DNA of 64,000 nt from Zygnema cylindricum (GCA_037447655.1 JBBHKE010003209.1:1-64000); one strand, 5' to 3'; positions 34,745 through 46,249 are shown, numbered from the stretch's first letter. Notes: generated from the sequence alone by a model not told the origin. Made by a program: numbers and translations.

Positions 34745-35095
34745 TACAGTTCACCGCGAATCGTAATTAGAGTAAATTACTCTAATTCGGTCGCTCAAAA
34801 TTTCGACTCTATCACATGAAATAGAGTAAATGATTCTAATTTTTTCATTATTCTATTTAAGGTACATTTTAATTAGCGTTTTTAATTCTAATATAGGTTC
34901 GTTTAAAATAGTGTGGAGTACAGAGGACCTCATACCGTGCGAAATTGTACTTTATTAAGTAAAAAAATACAAATAATGATTTATTACAGGCCGTTATTAT
35001 GTAACTGCGTTTAAACAAACCGCGTAGTGCAAACGTTATAGTAACGATAAACTGTACGTTTGACAAATTCTTAACGGATACCTTATTTATAGAAG
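34745..35095. mobile_element. T2-related MITE, truncated by copia
   Basis: Begins TTCACCGCGAATCGTAATTAG and shares words, inverted, with 31441-31800. The right end is lost where copia A begins at 35103. Confidence 0.6.
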
Positions 35096-35102
35096 AGGAT
35101 AT

Positions 35103-35943
35103 TGTTGTTTTTGGAAAGCTTTCAGTCTCAGCATATTAGTAGGACGGCAGAAAGGTAGTAATTTGTAGCGTAAGTTTCCTTAGGATATGCGTCATCACTT
35201 GAGTGCAGTACAAGACAACGTAGCTGCTATGCAGACAGAGCAGCGCAACTGTTATCGCTGCTATGCAGAGAGAGCAGCGCAGCAGCGAAGCTGCGACAGA
35301 GACAAGACAAAGGCAGCTGCGGTTACTTTGGATATGATCCGTACAGGCAACGCAGTTGCTGCTATCTTGGATATGATTCGGTGCAGGACACCGCAGCCGC
35401 GGGTGATGTGAATGTGATCCGGTACGGGACAACGCAGCTGCGATTGATATGAATCAAGTCAACGGACGAGATTCATAAGAGTATCACAAATGACTTAGCC
35501 GACAAGTATATGTACAATCACTTAATATAGATTCAGAGTAATATTGACTGTACGATGATAGATTGGGTTGGCACGATTAGGAACACGTAGATCTCAGTAG
35601 GTGGGTTGATTTTGGACGTACCTCTCAGGTACACTTGTATCAGCGGTAGAACACCGAAAGTATAAGACTTAGGACTTAGAGCATTTTTATGTGTCCAGAA
35701 CTGCAGACAGTTTTTGCTTCTGAGTATTATATCTTGAGTGTTGTCGGGTCAATTGTGTTGAAACTTTGGGAGTTGTCAGTGTTTTCTGATAGAGTGTTGT
35801 GAGATTTGGATGCTTGTATAAGAATTGGTGAGCACTTAAGAACAGCTGTTTGGTGGGATTCTTGATAGCTTCTGAGAATGTATCATGTCTACGTCTACTA
35901 CTACTGCTGCTCCTCCACCTTCACCGGTGGTTGTAGAACATCA
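35103..35943 (+). mobile_element. copia family A 5' LTR (contains gag start)
   Basis: Starts TGTTGTTTTTGGAAAGC and ends GTAGAACATCA. It matches the 3' LTR at 713-1590. The upstream half has repeated GCAGCTGC/CGCAGCTGCG words (35210-35440), a probable U3 enhancer-like array. The gag ATG is at 35885, so about 59 nt of gag lie in the LTR. Directly after the terminal CA comes GGTTATGGACCTG, a likely half-tRNA primer site. Confidence 0.82.
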
Positions 35944-36679
35944 GGTTATGGACCTGTCATCAAGAATTCCTATCTTTTCCGGGGATAAGTATGTATACTG
36001 GGTGGATATGGTGGAGACACATTTTGAGAATGTCAATCTTTTGGATATATTGGATGGTTCGCTGGATGAATCTGATCCGTCATGGTCAAAGAAAAATAAG
36101 CAAGCTCGTTCTATTCTGAAATTTTGTATATCTGAGGACTTAGCTATGTCTCGGATAAAAATGAAAAAAGCAATTCATATCTGGAAATCTCTTAAAAGTG
36201 ATTATGAAAAGGCTAATGTCCAGGAAGAGCTTCTATTGGCTGGAAAAATTTGGGACTATAAGTACACTTGCGGTACAATGGCTGAATATTCTAACAAATT
36301 TCGTATCCTTGTTGATGCACATGCTTGTGCAAGTGGGGTGTTTCCTCCGTTTCAACAGGCAGCATTGCTCATGAGGGGTCTCCCTCGTAGTATGAAAGGA
36401 GCATCTAACATGCTCAAACAGAAAGGTAAAGCTAGCTGGACTTTACACTTAGCCATCAATATTTTACTAGAGGAGGAAGCTACATCTAATATTCTCAATG
36501 TTGAGCAAGTAGAGGCTTTTAATTCAGACTTTGGGAGGAAATGTCAACTTAATCAGCAACGTACTCAGTTTCACCAATTCAAAAAGTTTAATCAGGGTGG
36601 AAATAGACAATCAAACAATGCATGTTTTTATTGTAGTGAGAGAGGTCATGGATACAAATTCTGTCGTAAACTTAAATAA
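35885..36679 (+). CDS. gag: copia family A Gag, 264 residues
   Basis: The Gag capsid/nucleocapsid protein of a Ty1/copia retrotransposon. The N-terminal low-complexity Ser/Thr/Pro segment (STSTTTAAPPP) is encoded in the LTR. Then follows the retrotransposon gag core: SRIPIFSGDKYVYWVDMVE, a YKYTCGTMAEY segment and LLMRGLPRSMK. A zinc knuckle near the C-terminus fits CX2CX4HX4C (CFYCSERGHGYKFC). The TAA stop falls where family B has AAA, so it is probably a mutation that ended a once continuous Gag-Pol frame. This is the most intact Gag in the window. Confidence 0.85.
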   Translation: MSTSTTTAAPPPSPVVVEHQVMDLSSRIPIFSGDKYVYWVDMVETHFENVNLLDILDGSLDESDPSWSKKNKQARSILKFCISEDLAMSRIKMKKAIHIWKSLKSDYEKANVQEELLLAGKIWDYKYTCGTMAEYSNKFRILVDAHACASGVFPPFQQAALLMRGLPRSMKGASNMLKQKGKASWTLHLAINILLEEEATSNILNVEQVEAFNSDFGRKCQLNQQRTQFHQFKKFNQGGNRQSNNACFYCSERGHGYKFCRKLK

Positions 36680-37000
36680 GCTAACGATACAAGTTTATAT
36701 AGGCCGGGATGGCAACAAAGTCAGTTTTACAAAAGCTTCACGAGGCCTACACCTCGTGGAAATGCATTGTTTTCAGCTTCTTCATCACACCAGGACGAGA
36801 CTCTGAAGTTTTTTGAGGAGGACGACACGAATCTATTCGCTATGGCGGCAGCAATGGAGGGCGCGAAGGACCCAGGATGGATAATGGATACAGGAGCGTC
36901 AGCCCACATGTGGTTGAACAAGGCCATCTTCAAAAATCTGAAAGCAACGCCGGAGAAAAATATTTACTATGCCTGTGGAATGAGTGTCCAAACTCGTGCT
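36680..37000 (+). pseudogene. copia family A protease fragment
   Basis: In the same frame as Gag past its stop: PTPRGNALFS, then the aspartic protease site GWIMDTGASAHMW (catalytic DTG intact). Homology to family B stops near 37000 after MSVQTRAI, where host-like sequence begins. Integrase, RT, RNase H and the 3' LTR are absent, so the element is 3'-truncated. Confidence 0.8.
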
Positions 37001-37454
37001 ATCAGTAAGACCTCACATGGTCCGTCCGTACGACAGCTTTCCTTGCATCCGTTTCCTCCCTCTCTGGTCACCCTTAACTTCCGCTGACTCGACAGCCCAA
37101 CCAATCAAATCCCAAAAATAGATTCCTGCAACAATATAATTTTTCGCACGTGCCTTTCGTTCAAAACTTTTGAAGCACCAAGGGATGTCCTGTTCACACT
37201 TAGCAGCCACGATCCCGCCTTCTGATTGGTTCATAGACTCCCATTATTAAATCTGGTCCGTCAAATTCTCACGTTCTTTCAGATATTCCAAACGCTTGGG
37301 TCGTACGGTGTTGAATCCATCAGAAGACGACAATTCCGTGGTGAAGAACGTTCCCCCTTAACCAAAACCTTGAACACAGGGCTGTTCCGTACGGATTCCC
37401 TTCCAATTCAAAAATTCCCAACCCTCTTTTGTGTGTCTCTCTCCCTCCCTTGCC

Positions 37455-37460
37455 TATAAA
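37455..37460 (+). promoter_or_regulatory. TATA box of the small basic protein gene
   Basis: TATAAA inside GCCTATAAAGATC, preceded by a CT-rich tract and followed by a pyrimidine-rich leader (37475-37545). The start codon is about 255 bp downstream. The arrangement is typical of a plant RNA polymerase II core promoter. Confidence 0.7.
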
Positions 37461-37715
37461 GATCTTTCCCCACTTCCGTAAAATTAATCTCTCACCTACT
37501 TCTCCGTCCCTCTCCCTTCCCTCCGACTACTCTTCTTCTTTCCCAACACCCTAGAAGCGAATTCAGATCTCAACTTTTTGTACTTTCCTTATTAATAATA
37601 TTTTAAATCTATCTTCTTAAATTGTGTGGAGTAAATACCATCAGGATAACACTTCTTGGAGATCATCCCAAATTTGAAATTTTCCCAGAAAAGACTAAAA
37701 GATAAGAGATTCAAA

Positions 37716-38582
37716 ATGGCTCCTGCCATTTCTTTCCGAGGGCCGGTTTTCGAAGACGAGGATGATTGGTTAAACGGGTACTTGGCGACGACTAAATATA
37801 GTAATGATGAAAAAATAATGTCAAATCCGGTCAAACAGGTCAAGCAAGTCAAGCAAGTTAAGGAACAGACGACGACGCAGAAAAGAAAATACTCGCTACA
37901 GACAAAATTGAAGAGATCTTCCTCTGGGTGTCTCCCTCCTGTCCTCAGTCTTCCCGAGAGAGTTAATTGTATTAGAGATGGGTCCCATGGGAGTGGTAGT
38001 AAGGAAGGGCATTTTGTGAGGGAGTACAGGGAGAGGGAGAGTAGAGGGGAGAGGAATCCGGGAAGCGGGAGAAGGATGTCGATATCGAGACGCGATTCGA
38101 TCGACTTCGACGAATTGGAAGCTGTGAAATTTAGGTGTGTTTTGACTCTCTTTCACATTGTTTTTTGAGAATAATTTTTGTGAATCTCTTTGTACTTTTC
38201 GAGTGTCTGGGAACTTTTTTTCGGAATTTTTCTCTGAACATCCTTTTTAAGATTTTTTGGATCTTAAGAGTTGTTTTGTACTGAAGATGGGTAGTTTTGA
38301 TGATTTTGAAGCGTGGGAATCGCTTTGTTTTTCTTCTTTTCATTTGGAAGGGAGAGAGGATTTGCTGGTAGAGAGGGAGAGGGAGTAGGAGTTTGGGAAG
38401 AGGATGGAGATGGGGAGAGAAGTTGGGACGAGAGAGGTCAGGGAAGAGAGATTTTGTCGTGAATTTTTTTTCTTTAAACTTACACCTCTTCCTCTCCTCT
38501 TTTGTCGTTTTGCAGATTAAAGCAAGCAACCTCAGCTTTTCTTTCGAAACAAGAATCGAAGGCTAACCACTCCAGTATCTGA
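37716..38582 (+). CDS. small basic Ser/Arg-rich protein, two exons, unknown function
   Basis: Predicted join 37716-38134, 38516-38582, giving 161 residues. Start AAAATGGC is the first ATG in frame. Exon 1 ends TTTAG before GTGTGT, and the acceptor is TTTTGCAG; the split Arg codon is completed by exon 2. The protein opens MAPAISFRGPVFEDEDDWLN (acidic), has a VKQVKQVKQVK repeat near residues 39-50, a basic RKYSLQTKLKRSSSG segment, an Arg/Glu/Gly-rich middle, and a possible phosphosite cluster RRMSISRRDSIDFDELEA near 119-136. It ends TSAFLSKQESKANHSSI. I recognise no domain. Intron 1 is 381 bp and purine-rich. Confidence 0.6.
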
Positions 38583-39480
38583 ACCTTTTTGGAGGAAAAA
38601 GAAAAAAAATACATTTAAATTTTCAATTTAATGTTAGAGTCATTCAGGAATGTTAGGAAATGTAGGTAATTCAGAAATTTTAGCATTTTCCTCTGATATC
38701 AGTAAGATTTAAGAGGAAACAAATGTATTACAAGCAGGAAATGGAGTAAAAACTAAAAGCTTTGTCGTAAGCATTTTGTGCATTTTTTTCGAAATCCCCA
38801 TTTTAATTCTCTAAATCACACTAAATCGGAATTCCCATTTTTTACTTTTGTATTGAACGGTTTCCAATTTTTTGTCTCTGTATTTATACCTCTTCGGATA
38901 AGAAAGAAAATCTCATAGGTTAGATTTTTAGATCTAAGAATTTTACAAAAAAACCGGTTTTATTGTGACCTTCCTCTTTAAGAATCAATTTCTGGTTCTT
39001 TTTTGGAAAGGGACTTAGATTAATTTACTTAAAAAAAGGAAAAGGTATTCAAAATCTTTTCTTAATACTTAGTTAGAAATGGCTGAACCCTCATTTTTTT
39101 GAAGGTTTACTTCTCGAACTAGTTTTGGGTTTAGACAAATTCAGAGATAGGACCTTTTTCAGGAACTTTTTTGGATCCTTTCCCCCCCCCCCCCCCCCCC
39201 CCCCCCCCCTTATTTTTTCCAAGTTGTAAAGTTTTTGGGGATTCAAGTTTTGTTCCTGATCTGTACTGATTTTAAATAAAATTGTCACGCCCTGGTTGAA
39301 GCTCTATTTTATTATTTAATTTTTTTTTTCCCCAAAGTACTTTATAATATCTTTATTGTTTGTTTCTCTTTTTCAATTCGCTTTTTTATAAATTCTCTTA
39401 AATTTTGAATTGAGAGTTTTTTGTTTACTTTATCTCTGGGAATTTCTGAAAATCTGTTGAAGAGTTGATATAAGAGTATT
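38583..39480. other. 3' flank of the small gene, AT-rich
   Basis: No gene recognised. AAATAAAATT near 39275 could be a polyadenylation signal. Confidence 0.35.
39182..39209. repeat. poly-C run of about 28 bases
   Basis: An uninterrupted C homopolymer. Exact length is unreliable in any assembly. Confidence 0.9.
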
Positions 39481-39484
39481 CATA

Positions 39485-40190
39485 ATGTGGAATATGGAGG
39501 GAGGGGAGAAGGGAGGGAGAAGGGACTGGGGAGGGGGTGAAGGTAGTGAGGGGAGGAGGGATGGAAGGAGGGGTGGGCCTGCAAAAAAATGAGGCATGGT
39601 GGGGGGGAGGGGGGAAAGGAGTGAGGGGAAATGGACCCGCTGGCGGGTTTTGTTTGTGAGATGGGGAGAGGGGTGAGTTAAGGAGAGACAGTGAGAGGAA
39701 ATTGGAGGATTGATATTCAGATTTAGACTAATATGGGGGTGAAGGGGTAGTGGGATTGCTAGAAGAGTGGCATGGGGGAGAAGGATAAGAGAGAGAAGGT
39801 AGAGTGGCAAAGAGGTAGATTGGGGATGGGTGTGAGGGGAGAGTAAAGTTTGAGGGCGTTGTGAGAGAGACAGGCGGGAGGGGAGGAGAGGTGAGTGAGA
39901 TGGGTTTGGGAGAGTGGGAGAGCTACACGGGCAGGGAGATGTGGCTGAATGGAGATGCATAGAGAGGGAGAGAGGGAGAGGTGACGAGATAGAGTTGAGG
40001 GTGGAGAGAGAGATTGCCTGAGTGAGGCTGAAGGAGGATTGTCATAGAGGGAGAGGGAATCTAGGTAAAGGGATGGGGGGTAGAGTGAACTTTCGGGTGA
40101 TGGAGAAGGTAGAGGGAGCCAGTGAGAGCGGAGAGATATCGATGGGAGTGAGAATGTGACGAGGGAGGGAGGGAGGGACCCTGTTCAGTG
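39485..40190. repeat. purine-rich (GGGAGA/GGGAGG) tract
   Basis: About 700 bp in which the + strand is overwhelmingly G and A with many GGG and GGGG runs. The opposite-strand frames (Pro/Leu/Ser-rich) are composition artefacts. Confidence 0.8.
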
Positions 40191-41620
40191 TTTCCCCTTT
40201 CCTCCTCCCAACCTCCTTTTGAGGCCTTTAGTGTTCCTTTGTTATCCCACCCTATTGTCTTGGTCGATCCATTCTTATAACAGCTGTCTGGTCTATTTAT
40301 CTATCTCCTCATCCCTCTCTCTCGACCTCGACCTCTACATTTCCTTTACTTAGCTGCCATTTATATTCCTATATCCGTATTTGTATTTGTTTTCTTATTC
40401 TTATTCATATTCCTTTTCTTATTGCTATTCCTCTTCCTCTTTCTCTTGCTTCCCCTTCCCCTTCCCCACGCGGGCCTGCCGGGCCATCTGCCCTTTCTTA
40501 GAGCCCAATAACAAGTCTTGTAGAGTCTCTTTTAGAAACGCTTATCCTTCCTTCCCATGGAGCAAAGTAGTCAACTTCTCATTTGGTCATCACAACACTT
40601 GTATTCAAATAATGTTTACGAATATATGAATGGAGCGCTCACACACACATAGACACACACTACAAAAAAAATACAAACCTGAGCAAAAGCTTCTTTAGCG
40701 ATTGAGAGAAAAATGTAATAAGAAGCATGGTGATAGGCTAGCCTGCTACATACCCCATGTAATCTCCGCCTTCAAGCAATAAAACTTTACCTTTGTATAC
40801 TCCCTCATCTCAGGGAACAATGTCCAATTTCACTTTTTGTATGTCCCTCCCAACAATTACCATCATGACATCGTCTCTGAATGGTGAACTATTTATAACG
40901 TGCTCACATTCTTCTAACCAAATTTCAAAACTTCAACATTCCTTCCTTTCCTCTACTACCCATTTTGTTTCGAGGATGGCATCGGAACGAATGTAGAGTA
41001 CAAGTCCATCGATGGTGACTTACCCTAGGTGTGGAAAATTGTATGCTCGAGGTAGAGTTTGATAAGACACTTGAAAAACAGTTGAAGGACCAATGCAACT
41101 ACTTTGACATCGACATTCTACTCCAACTCCCCTACGACTAATAAAAATTCGTTGGCCGCCTTGTACCGATTGCCCTACCCTCGTCCATAATTATACACTC
41201 ACGTTCCCCTATCACCTTCACGAACGGGTCCAAATAACACATTGACGTCCGTTGGCCTTGTTGATTGAAGATATTACGAACGATGTTGCGTGAGGCCAAC
41301 TTTTTACTTTCCTATTTGGGTACCAAGGCTGGGTGCCAATTCTTTTTCGAAGAGAACCGGGAGTCGTTGCAACAATAGCACACCGATATGGTCGCTTTAT
41401 CATCCTTCTTGCATCGCCTCCCATAACCAAGATCCGCGATCATATTCCAACGGTCTGCCCTCCTTTGTTGTTTGGCGGATATTTGTGGGCTGATTGAGCT
41501 CCTTAGATATCCACCCCATCTTGTTATTGAAGATTCGTCAACATTTCTCAAGGTGGCCGCCTGAGCAACAACAATGCTAAAATCGGGAAAAGGGAATGTA
41601 ATGACACATAGAGTCTCCGC
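40191..41620. other. possible decayed minus-strand gene, otherwise unassigned
   Basis: 40191-40480 is CT-rich. Between about 40790 and 41551 the minus strand has overlapping open stretches with protein-like composition (RRADRWNMIADLGYGRRCKK; EIWLEECEHVINSSPFRDDV) interrupted by stops and frame changes. I do not recognise the family. A degraded gene or transposase accessory ORF is possible. Confidence 0.25.
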
Positions 41621-42019
41621 GAGATTTATAAACTTAATTTACAATGGAGGGAGTGTACTTATGTACGTTTCGAAACTTTAGGGTAGCGGTCTCCGATTGA
41701 AAAGCTGACAAGTGTGCAAGAAAAAAAGTTGTTTTAAGTTGTTTTGAGTGGTTTAGTGTTGTATATCCAACGTAAATCTCAACGACGCAATCCACTATGA
41801 AATACTGATAGGGTCCGATAACTACATTTTTGGTTTGTTGTATTGCGAGTTTTTGTTTTTCCATATTAGTATTACTACATAGGTAAAAAGCACGTTACTT
41901 TTTTCTTTCACACAGCTCGCACGTGCAACGAGTACTTTGGTATAGCTTATCAAAATTCTCTTGATATATCGTAGCGCAATACATGTTGTACATTGTACAA
42001 CCGCGATATTCAATGAGAC

Positions 42020-42555
42020 CTGTGATGAGCGACACATAAAAGAAACATAGTAATAGAGTTCATTACCAGCATTGTCGACGTAAACGAACAAAAACTCGAA
42101 AAAAAAGTTATACAAAATGTGAAATGACTGCGGCTTGAAATGTGATGGGCGACACATAAAAGGAATATAGTAATAGAGTTCATTGCATGCACTGTCGACG
42201 TAGACGAACAAAAAAACGAAATAAAAAATTACAAAATGTGAAATGACATCTGCTTGAAATAGATGTCGACGTAAACGAACAAAAACTCGAAAAAAAGTTC
42301 TACAACATGTGAAATGACTGCGGCTTGAAATAGTTTTACAAAATGTGAAATGACTGCTGCTTGAAATATATGTCTACGTAAACGAACAAAAACTCGAAAA
42401 AAAGTTCTACAACATGTGAAATGACTGCGGCTTGAAATAGTTTTACAAAATGTGAAATGACTGCTGCTTGAAATATATGTCTACGTAAACGAACAAAAAC
42501 TCGAAAAAAAAAAGCTATACAAAATGTGAAATGTTTGCGGCTTGAAATAGAATCA
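42020..42555. repeat. tandem array with 107- and 120-bp periods
   Basis: Three units of exactly 107 bp begin ATGTCKACGTAAACGAACAA at 42263, 42370 and 42477. Related units at 42073 and 42193 are 120 bp apart and carry an extra GGCGACACATAAAAG segment. Shared core: AATGTGAAATGACTGCGGCT. Non-coding. Confidence 0.88.
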
Positions 42556-42614
42556 CAGTAGGGAACAATGCGCCGATATCTCAAATTCAATTATACGCTC
42601 TCGACGTCTATTGA

Positions 42615-44691
42615 GGGTGTTTCCCCATGTAATCGTAACTTAGCAAAATTACTTTGTATTGTGGCAACGTTTTTGAATGCTTAGTAATAAAATCGTTGAT
42701 TAAGTCTGCGTCGACGATTCTATATGTCGACAATGCCTATGGTGACTGTTAACGTCTACAATATGTGTTATCGCACCATATTTTTTGAAACTGCTTTTGA
42801 GGTCGCATGTCTTTGCGTGACATTGTAGACGTACAACCTTCCAACCTTGCGGTGTTCAAGGTTGAATACAGGTGAAGTTCCATTAAGGAAAATATGAGGT
42901 TGTTTACTAGCGATCTTACTGTTTCGTACAATGCCGTACCATTTTTTGTTTTTGTCATAAAAACAAGACTCCATCAGGCCCCTATAGTAATCGTATGAAA
43001 ACGTTTATTGGCAATACTATTTTGTCCACTTCTACACCGAGTCGTGTCACCAAAGCAAAAATCGCCTACTTGCTTTATTTCGCTTAAAACCATGTAAGTT
43101 CTTGTTCACACTACGATAATAGTAAAAGATTCCAAAAGCAAAATGTGAACGCCTTGTTTGTACAGACGGTCCAAATCTAAGATTTGTAGACAAGTATTAA
43201 ATTTTAAAGATTTCCCCGTACGTACTTTGTGATTGTTCGACTTGCGCCATTGTGTTTTAAATGCAAAGTCCTTTATGTGAAGGTCAATTGAAATAGTGTT
43301 AAAGGATATTCCCCAACAAGATTTTTTGTCGGTTTCGATGGATTTGAAACCACCTTGTACGAAGGCGCATGGCCTTTGGCAATAGTTAGGTGGTCATAGC
43401 AATTCCGTCGTGGATCATATTTTTTTTTTTCAAATGTACAAATGTTAGACGTCCAGTGTGTGGCTTGTCTCCTCTTTGAAAACAGTGGAGGACACTTGCC
43501 AGACACTAGATAGAATGAGCATTTACTTCAAAAACACCAAATCACACGGTCGACGTTGTCGCCCAAAAAGTTTGGAGAATCTTACTTAATCTCCAGTTAG
43601 CATGTTTTTAAACAAAGAAAAGAAAGCAGTGCAACCTTTGACGGATATGTTGTTTTTCTAGTAAACAACCTCACTTTTAGCCTAATGGAGGTTCACCCTT
43701 ATTTGATTCTCCAAGGTTATGGGAGAAAACCTTGACCGTCGGATACAGAATCACATACGCCATCAGTCGAACCTTTCAGTTTACATCAAGTGACTTGAAG
43801 GAGGTCAATTTCAAGAGCCTAAACGTATAGTATTATGCCTTTTGAAAAAGTGGAAAATATCCACGATGAATTCGCGATCAGGTGGCTACACGTCGCATTG
43901 GCCCTATGCCTTCCGATAAGGTGGATGCGAGGGCACCGAAAGCCGCGAAAAAATCTTTGATAGAGGATATTCATTCACTCTCTTGTTGCCATCCACTAAC
44001 CATTCTGACATTTTTGTACGCTTTTACAAATCTTACGTTTTGTGCACCCGTACAAAATTTATTCAATACCTTGTACGAGTCACGTTTTACCTCCGTTGGT
44101 ACAAATAGTACGTTCACACTTTACTGTCAAAGATACTTTGTAGATTTGCAAAATCGTAGTAGTTCTCTACGTGGTACCCACCACAATGTGTCACGCAAAT
44201 ATAAGTTCGGTTACTGACCCGGCATAGTAGAATAATGGCCTTGAGTAAACTTAATTTTGAGACTGCCTAATAGAACGCCTAAGATACTTTTGCCTTTGCG
44301 TCTCCTGTCCGGTCGCCACGAAATGACATTGAATTCAGATCCATGCGAAAAAAACACGTACTATATGCAAATAGACAAGAAAAAATTGTATACTTTTCCT
44401 CGTCGTGTGAAATCATGTGAAACTGTTTAAAAGCTTTGAAACGTGCAAAGTTGTTTTCTTATTTGTGGTGCAGTGATACTCTAATGGAGTGACGATGACG
44501 TGGCATGTCGTGGCCTTGAGCTGGAATACACAAAACGAGAACATATTGTACATTGTGAGTTTGGAGGTGATGCAATTTGTAATTTCATATTTTTCAATGT
44601 CTTCGTACGGTTGTAATCTTATCAGTACGACGCTACGTTTTTGAGAAAAATGACAAAAAAAACCCTTATTTTGTCGCATGGTGACACACCC
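42615..44691. mobile_element. H3-like MITE interrupted by another element
   Basis: Left end GGGTGTTTCCCCATGTAATC, right end GTCGCATGGTGACACACCC followed by TTA. The interior matches H3 elements (TGACATTGTAGACGTACAAC left; TTTTGCCTTTGCGTCTCCTG right), split by the insertion at 42871 and further unassigned sequence to about 44280. The left flank is TTGA, so the duplication is imperfect. Confidence 0.65.
42871..43697. mobile_element. GGTGAAGTTCCATT-ended element nested in an H3-like MITE
   Basis: About 830 bp. Left end GGTGAAGTTCCATTAAGG then ATGAGGTTGTTTACTAG; right end CTAGTAAACAACCTCACTTT then TAATGGAGGTTCACC. The same outer TIR type occurs at 26317-26727. An inverted partial relative of the right side lies at 49890-50330. 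Non-coding. Confidence 0.75.
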
Positions 44692-44694
44692 TTA

Positions 44695-45633
44695 GGGGGA
44701 GTCCCAATGTATTAAAGTATCGAATTTTCAATGTCGTTTTGCCCTAAAGTTTAGGGAACTTTTAGAAAAAACTAGCCGTACGAGAAAATCATTTTTACCA
44801 AAGTACGGTGAACATCAATTCGATACTTCGAATGTACTGCATGTTTGTCGTCATTTGAACGCATTTTGGCCTTTCCTCTTTTCGACCCCTGGGCAAGAGA
44901 ATCCAGCCTATAAAAAACTTCATCAAAAATCACCTCAAGAGGGTGTTTTTGGTTCAAGTATCGCCCAAACAACGAATGAAAAACGACCCATGCACGCGCC
45001 ACACGAGTGGGAAAGTTTTAGGACGAGGGAGAGTACTCGCTATTTTTCTCACAGCGCGTCAGGCGCATGTACGGAAAAAATTATGGAGGGGTCTCGAACC
45101 TCCATTTTCATTAATGGGTCCTTTGCAAAATTTTGAGCCGTCTTTGCTTCTCCCCTCTCCCACTCACATTACCACTTGTATCTCACACATATTAGAATGA
45201 GGCACAACAATAGTGGTATGAAATGAAAGATATATGAAAATTATTTCTTTTGACTACCTTTTATGTATATATTTATGACAAATCGAGTGAGAAAAGTTGA
45301 AAAAACAAAATCGGGTAGCCATGGCCGAAAGTTCTTGAAAATGTGACGTCGACGTTGTCACAAGTGAGCATGGCGTCACAATGTTACAAAACCCTAAACA
45401 TCTGCCATGTCACAAAATTACAAAAATTTAGCGGTCTACAACTGTTGTTGTTTTTGTTGGCGTCACCAATTTTGTAGTCGTCTTCAACCTTCACAAAGTT
45501 GTACGTCTACAACCATCACATGTCAAATTTCGATTTCATTTTGCACATTGGGACGCTATTCAAAGTAATACAGAAAATTTTCACTACAGTCCAAAATACT
45601 TTATCAAAGTACCGATTAAATGGGGACACCCCC
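44695..45633. mobile_element. H1-related MITE (TTA target duplication)
   Basis: A 939-bp element, left end GGGGGAGTCCCAATGTATTA, right end TTAAATGGGGACACCCCC. TTA lies at 44692-44694 and 45634-45636. Interior CTAAACATCTGCCATGTCAC and CATGGCCGAAAGTTCTTGA match H1 MITEs inverted. Confidence 0.82.
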
Positions 45634-45771
45634 TTAGTCAATTTTCAGCTACGCTCTCATACCAAACTTCTTGTCGTTTGTGCCTCCAATTAGGCTCATT
45701 CCACACGTTGGAAATACCAGTTTATAAGCTAGAGTTCATTCCATTTCAACTAAATCAAACATTGTACGGTA

Positions 45772-46249
45772 CAGGGTGAATCGCTAACGCTAATTTCGGC
45801 GCCCCCAAAAATTGACCCTCGAACTTTTGATAGAATTGATAACTCTAATTGTTTTTTTACGTCAATGAAGGTACCGTATAATTAGCCTTTACATCTTAAA
45901 TCGTGCAGTGTACGAAATGTGTCAGTTTGTACACAGTTTGCTCGTTATTTGGTACAATCGTACAAAAAGTGTGTAAGATAAAGGCGTCAACATAAAAAAG
46001 CGCACCCATATTTGATCCCCAATGATAAAGACGAGGGAAAAATCACGCGACCCTGTTCTCTGTTCAAATGTCGACTATGTGAACACCTGCTATACCGGTT
46101 ATACTGTAGGAAAATGTACCCAAATTAGAGATTTGCATAAAAAAGGGTTATTTTTTTCTCGGCGAAAGGCATTATACCTAAACTAGAGTTAATAACATTA
46201 ATTATGTTTTACACTAATAATTTCTTATAGCTAATAGCGATTCACGGTG
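45772..46249. mobile_element. MITE family T2 copy
   Basis: A 478-bp element, ends CAGGGTGAATCGCTAACGC and AATAGCGATTCACGGTG, TA on both sides, with internal GGCGCCCCCAAAAATTGACC and GGCGAAAGGCATT. Confidence 0.82.

Noticed and set aside
39430-39960. 176-codon Pro/Leu/Ser-rich minus-strand frame
   Set aside because: It is the complement of a purine-rich low-complexity block with no codon or domain signal.
40793-41551. Trihelix/Myb-like or Harbinger accessory protein
   Set aside because: A few Trp/Arg-rich words suggested it, but stops, frame changes and lack of a consistent motif make the call unsupported.
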